A stretch of 6,047 nucleotides of DNA from an uncultured Collinsella sp. (GTDB lineage Bacteria > Actinomycetota > Coriobacteriia > Coriobacteriales > Coriobacteriaceae): positions 1 to 6,047 of the forward strand of contig CATZKS010000115.1 of the NCBI GenBank assembly GCA_958421035.1, read 5' to 3'. Shown piece by piece: positions 1 to 4,698 of this stretch. The first letter of the stretch is position 1. Every line of letters starts with the position of its first letter. A program made the position numbers and the translations under genes. Below the pieces are notes generated by a model, which was not told the origin of the DNA, made no database searches, and saw nothing but the letters and a program-made list of their open reading frames with translations.

Positions 1-354
1 CACGATCTGCGGGCACAGTGCAAGCAGGACAACAGCCAGCACCACCGAGACACCCATAAACAGCGTGATGGTGTTGCCGATGGCGGTCTCGGCGCGATCG
101 AAGCGACGCGAGCCCACGGCGTGGCCGACGATGACCGTCGTTCCCATGGCCAGACCCACGAGCGTCACGGTAATGATATAGAGCGTCTGCGCGCCATTGC
201 CCACGGCGGTGATGCCGGCAGCGCCGCTAAACTGCCCCATCATGTACAGGTCGGCCATGCCGTAGAGCATCTGCAAAAAGTACGAGAGCATATAGGGCAG
301 GGCAAAGACCGCGATGGTCTTGAGGACATTGCCGCGTGTGAGGTCGTGTTCCAT
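1..354 (-). CDS. MATE-family multidrug efflux transporter, N-terminal part (runs off left edge)
   Basis: Reading the minus strand from ATG at 354-352 gives 118 open residues to the window edge. They begin MEHDLTRGNVLKTIAVFALP and continue with YMLSYFLQMLYGMADLYMMG. This is the usual MATE (NorM/DinF-like) opening: a short basic cytoplasmic start, a first membrane helix at about residues 12-32 with the 'ADLYMMGQFSG' turn, a second helix at about 46-76 leading into 'VGHAVGSRRFDRAE', and a third at about 93-114. MATE proteins are inner-membrane antiporters that export cationic drugs using Na+ or H+. An in-frame TAG about 35 nt upstream limits the start choice. No strong Shine-Dalgarno precedes this ATG, so the start is likely but not certain. 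A MerR-type promoter lies just upstream. The substrate cannot be told from this fragment. Confidence 0.9.
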   Translation of the reverse strand, partial: MEHDLTRGNVLKTIAVFALPYMLSYFLQMLYGMADLYMMGQFSGAAGITAVGNGAQTLYIITVTLVGLAMGTTVIVGHAVGSRRFDRAETAIGNTITLFMGVSVVLAVVLLALCPQIV

Positions 355-394
355 GAGCGGGGCTTTCTGGCTGGGTTCGTTTAGCTACCAGTGT

Positions 395-425
395 AGTGAA
401 AACCCTACAACGATTGTAGAGTCAA
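395..425 (-). promoter_or_regulatory. MerR-family-type promoter/operator for the MATE gene
   Basis: On the minus strand, TTGACT (425-420) is followed by a 19-nt spacer (419-401) and TTCACT (400-395). Centred in the spacer is the perfect dyad CTACAA-N3-TTGTAG (419-405). A good -35 box, an over-long 19-nt spacer and a dyad inside it are the signature of promoters that MerR-family activators (such as BmrR or SoxR) switch on by untwisting DNA. The predicted start near 388 would leave a leader of about 35 nt before the MATE ATG. The boxes and dyad are seen directly. Control by a MerR protein is inferred, and no MerR gene lies in the window. Confidence 0.7.
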
Positions 426-505
426 GGTTTGTGTTGGCGGCAGGGCGAAAAAAGTCACGCTCCGAGTACGATACTTTGACCCCTCCGTGCCCCTCACCTC
501 GCCTC

Positions 506-570
506 AAACCATCACAACATTCGACGTTTTTTGCCAAAATCGGGAAAAGCATCGAATGTTGTGATGGTTT
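506..570 (+). repeat. 65-bp palindromic intergenic element, copy 1
   Basis: The terminal arm AAACCATCACAACATT (506-521) is repeated inverted at 555-570, enclosing a 33-nt core (522-554). Pairing continues into the core: the CGACG and CATCG ends pair with one mismatch, followed by TTTT against AAAA. The whole could form one long imperfect hairpin. A T-run (568-572) at the right end could let it act as a terminator on the plus strand. It sits between the divergent MATE and nuclease-like genes. Copies 2 and 3 are at 1748-1812 and 5980-6044. Together with the MerR-type promoter, this is the main content of the 355-671 gap. I see no convincing promoter for the gene at 672. Confidence 0.9.
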
Positions 571-671
571 TTCTACCACTCGACCGGGTGGAATCGCTTT
601 CTTGCGCACGAAGGTGTGCGAACCCGTGAGCAGGGGAATAAGGTTGGTTATCCGACTCCATTGGAGGGCTC

Positions 672-1709
672 ATGGACCTGCCGATTGTCCTGTCCCATAA
701 GACTGCCTGGCTGTACCACAACGTGGCGCGCCCGTCCGAGCCGCTCTCGCGAGCAAGCAGCCTATACGATGAGGACTCGCTTGCTAACGAGGCGGAGCCG
801 ACCGCGAGCCTGCCCAAATTGGGACTCGATGCCAAGGGGCTGAGGGCTTCAACGGCAGTTGGGATCGTTACCGACTATCTGGTTTCGCTTGGTATTCCAC
901 GAGAAGAGCTCGATCATATCGACACGCTCGTCAACTTCGATTTTGAGCGCTCGACGCCGGCTGGATTCAGGTGCCACGTGTTTGGAGCGCCGGTACCTTC
1001 AGACCATCTTATCGAGGTGGCAGAGGGCCTTCTAGTGGTTGATGAGGCCATGTGCTTTGTCCAAGCGGGTTCGTGGATGAGTGAGCCCGAGCAGCTGGAA
1101 TATGGCTACGAAATCTGTGCCCGATACCATTTGAATCATTTGTCGACAGACGATTATATCGAGATGGGGCAGAGATATACCGTTGCCGACTTGATTGCCT
1201 ATTGCAATGAGAACCGATCTCGTCAGGGGGCTATACGCGCGGCCGCCGTGCTCAGGCGCGTGCACGATGGCGCGCGGTCGCCCATGGAGACGGCCACCGC
1301 AATCATGGTCGTCGCGAAACGTTCCCAGGGAGGGCTGGGATACGCCAAGATCGAGCTCAACCATCGGGTCGATGTTCCCAGCGAGTTCAAGTATCTCGCT
1401 AAGGCCGGGTATTTCGAGATCGACGTATATGCGCCTGCGAGCGGTACGGGGATTGAATACAACGGTTCGGACCATCTTGATAAACAGCGCAGCGCGTCGG
1501 ATGCGGAGCGTATGACCGTGCTGAGCGCGCTGGGCTTTAGGATGATCGTCCTCACCGGGACTCAGTTTGCCCACCAGCTGCAACTGCACCGGGCGATGAA
1601 TGCCATCGCGCTCGCTATGGGTCTTAAGTGCGACCGAAGCGAAGCGTTCCAGAAACGTCAAAATGACCTGCGAGAATTCGTGATTCGGCACTGGGGCGGC
1701 GTCCTTTAG
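672..1709 (+). CDS. Hypothetical protein, AbiEi-like N-terminus with Vsr/DUF559-type PD-(D/E)XK nuclease-like C-terminus
   Basis: This 345-residue protein starts at an ATG preceded by GGAGGG (663-668) with a 3-nt gap. The N-terminus (VLSHKTAWLYHNV, residues 6-18) resembles the 'lSh.TAl.yw' opening of AbiEi-like proteins. The C-terminal part carries the layout of Vsr/DUF559-type endonucleases: 'ARSPMET' with Glu206, 'FEIDVYAP' with Asp251, 'GIEYNGSDH' with Glu262, Gly265 and His268, then 'DAERMTVLSALGFRMIVLTGTQF' at about 277-299, matching the usual 'D..R...L...G..v.r' tail. Asp251 and Glu262 would be the metal-binding acidic residues. The classical Lys is replaced by Asn264, as is common in 'EYDG'-type members. 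No signal peptide or membrane segment is visible. Codon choice looks less GC-biased than in the moa genes by eye. Two copies of the 65-bp repeat flank it. The true role is unknown (defence, repair or toxin-antitoxin-like are possible), and activity is inferred from motifs only. Confidence 0.8.
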   Translation: MDLPIVLSHKTAWLYHNVARPSEPLSRASSLYDEDSLANEAEPTASLPKLGLDAKGLRASTAVGIVTDYLVSLGIPREELDHIDTLVNFDFERSTPAGFRCHVFGAPVPSDHLIEVAEGLLVVDEAMCFVQAGSWMSEPEQLEYGYEICARYHLNHLSTDDYIEMGQRYTVADLIAYCNENRSRQGAIRAAAVLRRVHDGARSPMETATAIMVVAKRSQGGLGYAKIELNHRVDVPSEFKYLAKAGYFEIDVYAPASGTGIEYNGSDHLDKQRSASDAERMTVLSALGFRMIVLTGTQFAHQLQLHRAMNAIALAMGLKCDRSEAFQKRQNDLREFVIRHWGGVL

Positions 1710-1747
1710 GGGCGCTTGGGTCCCTCTACAGGGTGCTGTGGGCAGGC

Positions 1748-1812
1748 AAACCATCACAACATTCGACGGTTTTCGCCAAAAACGGGAAAAGTGACGAATG
1801 TTGTGATGGTTT
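1748..1812 (+). repeat. 65-bp palindromic intergenic element, copy 2
   Basis: This copy has the same 16-nt arms as copy 1 (1748-1763 and 1797-1812) and the same orientation, with a 33-nt core (1764-1796) that differs from copy 1 at scattered positions. The perfect stem is 18 bp (1748-1765 with 1795-1812), and inner pairing of TTTT with AAAA and of CC with GG is possible. It begins 38 nt after the stop of the nuclease-like gene and lies before moaA. It could end transcription of the former, although no long T-run follows. No target-site duplication is evident at its edges. Confidence 0.9.
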
Positions 1813-1875
1813 GTATGCTGAGGATGGGCTTGGGAAGCCGGTCTTGCTCGAAGCGACCTGTCCTGTCGTACGGGT

Positions 1876-1904
1876 GTCGGCATGATTCTCTCGTGGGGTA
1901 TTAT
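1876..1904 (+). promoter_or_regulatory. Possible promoter of the moaA operon
   Basis: TATTAT at 1899-1904 is a reasonable -10 box about 40 nt before the moaA start, but no good -35 hexamer stands 16-18 nt upstream. The 1710-1944 gap otherwise holds repeat copy 2 and a small hairpin, GGCTT-GGG-AAGCC, at 1827-1839. I do not recognise a molybdenum cofactor riboswitch here. Confidence 0.3.
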
Positions 1905-1932
1905 GTTTTCCGAAGAATAAAACGCCGCGTGA

Positions 1933-1940
1933 GGGGAGGA
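1933..1940 (+). promoter_or_regulatory. Ribosome binding site that sets the moaA GTG start
   Basis: GGGGAGGA sits 4 nt before GTG at 1945. The nearby ATG at 1964 is in another frame and gives only a short shadow ORF, so the GTG is the start that fits the MoaA reading frame. Confidence 0.8.
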
Positions 1941-1944
1941 CTGC

Positions 1945-3000
1945 GTGGACGGGCACGTGCAACATGACGGCTTTGGCCGCGATATCAACTACCTGCGCAT
2001 TGCCGTTACCGACAAGTGCAATTTCCGCTGTATCTATTGCATGCCGGCCGACGGCGTGGCGCCCCGTGCACACGACGAGCTGCTCAGTGCCGAGGAAATC
2101 GCCCGCTTTGTGCGCTTGGTGGCGGGGGAGGGCATTCGCCGCGTGCGCCTGACGGGCGGCGAGCCGCTGGTCAGCCGCCGTATCATTCCGCTCATTCGCG
2201 ACATTCGCGCGATCCCGCAGATCGAGGACATCTCGCTCACCACCAACGGCGCCCTGCTGCCCAGGCTGGCGCCGCAGCTCAAAGACGCGGGGCTTAACCG
2301 AGTCAACATCTCGCTCGACACGCTCGACCCTACGCTCTTTGGAAAGATCACGCGCCTGGGCCGACTCGAGCAGACCATGGCTGGCATCGACGCGGCGCTG
2401 GCTTGGGGCTTTGAGCCCGTTAAGGTCAACTGCGTTGTGGTGCGCCGGCTCAACCAGGATGTGGCGGCCCTCGCACGGCTGACCGTCGACCGCCCCATCC
2501 ACCTGCGCTTTATCGAATACATGCCCATCGGCGACGAGCGCACGAGCTCGCATTGCGCTGTGGACCCGCATGCGCCCGCGCTCAATCCCGAGCTGTGGGA
2601 CGCGAGCGATACCGTGCCGAGCGACGAGCTGCGGGCGCGCATCAATGCCGGGGCCGCCGTGGTGGGACTGGGCGAGCTCGAGCCGCTCGACATCAACGAC
2701 GCTCCTGCCGGCGCGGGCCCTGCGCGCTATTGGCACTTTCCGGGCGCGGCGGGAACGGTTGGCTTCATTAGCGCCATGTCCAACCATTTTTGCGCGAACT
2801 GCAACCGTCTGCGCCTGACGGCCGATGGCAACGTACGTCCGTGCCTGTTCAGCGATGCCGAGTATTCGGTGCGCGACGCCCTGCGCCGTGGTGATGATAT
2901 GCGGGTACTTCAAATTTGGCGCGATGCCGTCGCCCACAAACCGCAGGAACACGCGATAATTGAGGGTACGCAACGATTTATGTCCCAAATCGGAGGATGA
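1945..3000 (+). CDS. moaA: GTP 3',8-cyclase MoaA (radical SAM)
   Basis: MoaA carries out the first step of molybdenum cofactor synthesis, the radical conversion of GTP to 3',8-cyclo-7,8-dihydro-GTP in the cytoplasm. The 351-residue protein shows the full family signature. The radical-SAM motif CNFRCIYC has Cys25, Cys29 and Cys32 for the SAM-binding [4Fe-4S] cluster. 'LTGGEPL' at 69-75 is the SAM-binding GGEP. The C-terminal cluster motif 'FCANCNRLRLTADG' plus 'RPCLF' supplies Cys283, Cys286 and Cys300. The protein ends in the conserved Gly-Gly tail (350-351) needed for GTP cyclisation. The start is GTG. The segment after 'EYMPIGDE' (about 198-225) is longer than in E. coli MoaA and carries an extra Cys204. 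The final codons overlap the ribosome binding site of moaC-mobB, so the two genes are translationally linked. Confidence 0.97.
   Translation: MDGHVQHDGFGRDINYLRIAVTDKCNFRCIYCMPADGVAPRAHDELLSAEEIARFVRLVAGEGIRRVRLTGGEPLVSRRIIPLIRDIRAIPQIEDISLTTNGALLPRLAPQLKDAGLNRVNISLDTLDPTLFGKITRLGRLEQTMAGIDAALAWGFEPVKVNCVVVRRLNQDVAALARLTVDRPIHLRFIEYMPIGDERTSSHCAVDPHAPALNPELWDASDTVPSDELRARINAGAAVVGLGELEPLDINDAPAGAGPARYWHFPGAAGTVGFISAMSNHFCANCNRLRLTADGNVRPCLFSDAEYSVRDALRRGDDMRVLQIWRDAVAHKPQEHAIIEGTQRFMSQIGG
2992..2997 (+). promoter_or_regulatory. Ribosome binding site of moaC-mobB inside the moaA 3' end
   Basis: GGAGGA encodes the essential C-terminal Gly-Gly of MoaA and also lies 7 nt before ATG 3005. It favours that ATG over a TTG at 2960, which would add 15 residues and has no such site. 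Confidence 0.8.
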
Positions 3001-3004
3001 TCAT

Positions 3005-4312
3005 ATGGCCAAGAGCAGGTACGCCGATGCCACCAAGGCCGCTCGCAGGGCCGCGATGTCTGCCCACAAAGTCACGGCTGCGGCGAATGCTGGCAGCGCC
3101 GACGCGTCCGCACAGCCGACTGCCAGCGCTGCCACCGAGCCCGCCCGCGACGCCCGTCGCGACGAGCTGACGCACGTGGACGCCAGGGGCGAGGTGCGCA
3201 TGGTCGACGTGTCCGACAAGGCCGAGACCCATCGCATTGCCATCGCCGAGGGCACCATCCTCATGCATCCCGAGACGCAGGCCATGGTGCTGCAAGACCG
3301 CGCCAAAAAGGGCGACGTGCTTGCCTGCGCGCGCGTGGCGGGCATTATGGCCATCAAGCGCACGAGCGACATCATCCCCATGTGCCATCCGCTGCTCATT
3401 ACCAAGAGCAAGTGCGACATTGCGCCCATCGCTGCGGCGGGGACGCCGGCCGAGGACGTGCCCGAGGGCTGGGCGCCGGCGCGCGCGGACGGGCAGGTTG
3501 GCTTTCACGTGCTGGTTACGGCGGGCGTGACGGGCAAGACGGGTATCGAGATGGAGGCTTTGACCGGCGCGAGTGCCGCGTGTCTGACCATCTACGACAT
3601 GTGCAAGGCGGTCGATCGCGGCATGGAGATCGTCGACGTGCGCCTGCTGCACAAGGAGGGCGGCCGCTCGGGTGTGTGGGATCGCGCCGAGCGTCACGCC
3701 GCTGCCGTTGAGTCCGTGGCAGCTGACGGTAACGCGCCCGCGAACGCACCCGTCGCCGTCGCGCCCGCAGCTCCGACACCGGCCGTCCCCGCGATTGCGT
3801 TTATCGGCTACCAGAACTCGGGCAAGACCACACTTGTCGAGAAGGTTATCGCCGAGCTCACCCGTCGCGGCCTGCGCGTGGGCTCGCTCAAGCATCATGG
3901 GCATCACGGCTTTGATATCGATGTGCCCGCTAAGGACACCTGGCGCCATCACCAGGCCGGATCCAAACACGTGGGCCTCATCTGCGCCACGCGCTGGGCG
4001 GAGTACGCCGACACGCGCGAGGAGGATGAGATGCCCGCGCGCGAGCTGTTGTCGCGCTACAACGATGTCGACGTGGTGATCATCGAGGGCTACAAGACCG
4101 AGGGCTTCGACAACATCGTGGTAGCGCGCTCCGGTGTCGACCGTCTGCGCGGCAAGAGCTCGCTCGACCTGGTCGACGGTCACACCCTGGCCCTTGCCTG
4201 CAACGAAGCCCTGGCACGCCAGGCCTTCGACGCCGGCTTTGCGACCCGAGCCATCAACATCAACGACGCCCGAGCTATCTGTGACCTCATTCAAGACCAC
4301 CTTCAGGCTTGA
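3005..4312 (+). CDS. moaC-mobB: MoaC-MobB fusion: cyclic pyranopterin monophosphate synthase plus GTP-binding Moco adaptor
   Basis: This 435-residue fusion starts 4 nt after the moaA stop. Residues 1-54 are an Ala-rich basic extension not found in ordinary MoaC. MoaC spans about 55-226: 'LTHVDARGEVRMVDVSDK', 'KGDVLACARVAGIMAIKRTSDIIP', 'CHPL' (His128), 'TGKTGIEMEALTG' (Glu182, Glu184), 'YDMCKAVD' (Asp198, Lys201) and 'KEGGRSG'. It would convert the MoaA product to cyclic pyranopterin monophosphate, and the catalytic residues look intact. About 19 extra Ala/Pro/Gly-rich residues (near 143-162) interrupt it relative to E. coli MoaC. An Ala/Pro linker (227-262) leads to MobB (263-435), with Walker A 'GYQNSGKTT' (268-276), 'LKHHGHHGFDID' (295-306), 'KDTWRHHQAGS' and Walker B-like 'VVIIEGYK' (357-364). 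MobB is a GTPase adaptor helping MobA attach GMP to the cofactor. No frameshift is visible at the junction. Confidence 0.93.
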   Translation: MAKSRYADATKAARRAAMSAHKVTAAANAGSADASAQPTASAATEPARDARRDELTHVDARGEVRMVDVSDKAETHRIAIAEGTILMHPETQAMVLQDRAKKGDVLACARVAGIMAIKRTSDIIPMCHPLLITKSKCDIAPIAAAGTPAEDVPEGWAPARADGQVGFHVLVTAGVTGKTGIEMEALTGASAACLTIYDMCKAVDRGMEIVDVRLLHKEGGRSGVWDRAERHAAAVESVAADGNAPANAPVAVAPAAPTPAVPAIAFIGYQNSGKTTLVEKVIAELTRRGLRVGSLKHHGHHGFDIDVPAKDTWRHHQAGSKHVGLICATRWAEYADTREEDEMPARELLSRYNDVDVVIIEGYKTEGFDNIVVARSGVDRLRGKSSLDLVDGHTLALACNEALARQAFDAGFATRAININDARAICDLIQDHLQA

Positions 4313-4426
4313 CGCTGCGCCGGCCCCAAGCACCCCATCTCGCCCCTCAAGCCGTCGCTCGCGTACCAAAGTACGCGTCGCTCCTCTTTCGGGGCGACCT
4401 GGGGCACTTGGAACCGGCTCGCTGCG
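4313..4426. repeat. Large imperfect palindrome directly after moaC-mobB
   Basis: The left arm (4313-4346) and right arm (4391-4426) are imperfect reverse complements. Shared blocks are CCGG, CCAAG, CCCCA and TCGCCCC, and both arms reach CGC-GCG ends. In the centre GCGTAC (4361-4366), CAAA and GTACGC (4371-4376) form a perfect hairpin. The word CGTCGCTC occurs in direct orientation on both sides of it. The structure starts at the base after the mobB stop and has no T-run. It may be an intergenic repeat or a 3'-end structure protecting the mRNA. I see no ORF supported in it. Confidence 0.65.
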
Positions 4427-4437
4427 TTGCCATAACA

Positions 4438-4466
4438 TGCCAAAAAGGGACAGGTTTATTTTGGCA
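4438..4466. repeat. REP-like hairpin, TGCCAAAA ... TTTTGGCA
   Basis: A perfect 8-bp inverted repeat (4438-4445 with 4459-4466) encloses AGGGACAGGTTTA. Its inner words resemble those of the next hairpin at 4492-4524 (AAAGGGACAGG versus AAAGGGGCCAGG), suggesting related intergenic repeats. AT-rich sequence follows but there is no clean T-tail. Confidence 0.6.
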
Positions 4467-4491
4467 GGTTTTATCTGGGCAAACGTCATTT

Positions 4492-4529
4492 CCACCACAA
4501 AGGGGCCAGGCACCTTTGTGGTGGTTTTT
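4492..4529 (+). terminator. Intrinsic terminator of the moaA-moaC-mobB operon
   Basis: CCACCACAAAGG (4492-4503) and CCTTTGTGGTGG (4513-4524) form a perfect 12-bp stem with a 9-nt loop, followed at once by TTTTT (4525-4529). It lies about 180 nt beyond the mobB stop and before the MFS promoter region, as expected for the operon's end. On the opposite strand only AAATG follows, so it is directional. It may also be a repeat-derived hairpin. Confidence 0.75.
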
Positions 4530-4533
4530 GCTT

Positions 4534-4562
4534 TAGTAGATGTGTGGGACATGCCTTACAAT
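4534..4562 (+). promoter_or_regulatory. Possible promoter of the MFS gene
   Basis: TACAAT (4557-4562) matches the -10 consensus at five of six positions. The -35 candidate TAGTAG (4534-4539, 17-nt spacing) matches only three. A start near 4569 would give a leader of about 130 nt. A second -35-like TTGACA at 4643-4648 has no recognisable -10 at normal spacing. Confidence 0.35.
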
Positions 4563-4608
4563 CTACCAAGTAGTCCACGACGGGCGAAAAACGGAGAGAA
4601 GGGGCTTG

Positions 4609-4646
4609 ATGCGTCCTTAATGTTTCATGCGGATAGATTGATTTGA
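4609..4646 (+). other. Two tiny coupled leader reading frames (candidate uORFs)
   Basis: ATG at 4609 follows GAAGGGG (4598-4604) by 4 nt and encodes only Met-Arg-Pro before TAA. That stop overlaps a second ATG (TAATG, 4618-4622) encoding MFHADRLI and ending TGA at 4646. The second frame runs through the left arm of the leader hairpin. Good spacing and the overlapping stop/start suggest translation, but frames this short arise easily by chance. Confidence 0.25.
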
Positions 4647-4688
4647 CAGGCGGTGGCGAATGCCCGCCGTCCGCATTCGTATGAAACA
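4621..4688 (+). promoter_or_regulatory. Leader hairpin or split operator in front of the MFS gene
   Basis: TGTTTCATGCGGAT (4621-4634) can pair along all 14 bases with ATTCGTATGAAACA (4675-4688), using two G-U wobbles; as DNA, 12 of 14 positions are inverted-repeat matches. Inside, CGAATGC (4657-4663) and GCATTCG (4673-4679) offer a competing 7-bp stem, and GGCGG/CCGCC (4649-4653/4664-4668) another. The right arm ends on the first base of the AAGGAG ribosome site. It could control translation initiation or, as DNA, bind a dimeric regulator. Confidence 0.45.
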
Positions 4689-4693
4689 AGGAG
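4688..4693 (+). promoter_or_regulatory. Ribosome binding site that sets the MFS start at 4699
   Basis: AAGGAG lies 5 nt before ATG 4699. The in-frame ATGs at 4660 and 4681 lack a comparable site and would add 13 or 6 residues upstream of the natural-looking MFS N-terminus. Confidence 0.75.
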
Positions 4694-4698
4694 TCTCC

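Noticed and set aside
121..384. Plus-strand open frame over the MATE region
   Set aside because: It is antisense to a clear MATE N-terminus, with no ribosome site and no recognisable product.
506..1812. The repeats as a CRISPR-like array or a classical insertion sequence
   Set aside because: The copies are more than 1 kb apart, are palindromic, have no regular spacers, show no target-site duplications, and enclose no transposase.
1813..1944. Possible molybdenum cofactor riboswitch before moaA
   Set aside because: Only short weak stems are visible (1827-1839; 1862-1874 with a G-U pair). I could not match the known Moco RNA layout. A covariance-model search for the MoCo RNA motif would settle it.
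1726..2988. Long open frame on the minus strand across moaA
   Set aside because: It is antisense to a complete MoaA with every catalytic motif, is His/Arg/Ala-rich as expected of shadow frames in GC-rich DNA, and its C-terminal end is translated from the 65-bp repeat.
2978..4552. 524-codon open frame on the minus strand across moaC-mobB
   Set aside because: It is a shadow of the MoaC-MobB frame created by high GC bias, and it reads through the terminator hairpin. No recognisable domain is visible.
4643..4671. TTGACA at 4643 as the MFS promoter -35 box
   Set aside because: At 16-18 nt downstream the sequence is GC-rich with no -10-like hexamer, so the -10 at 4557-4562 is the better, though still weak, candidate.
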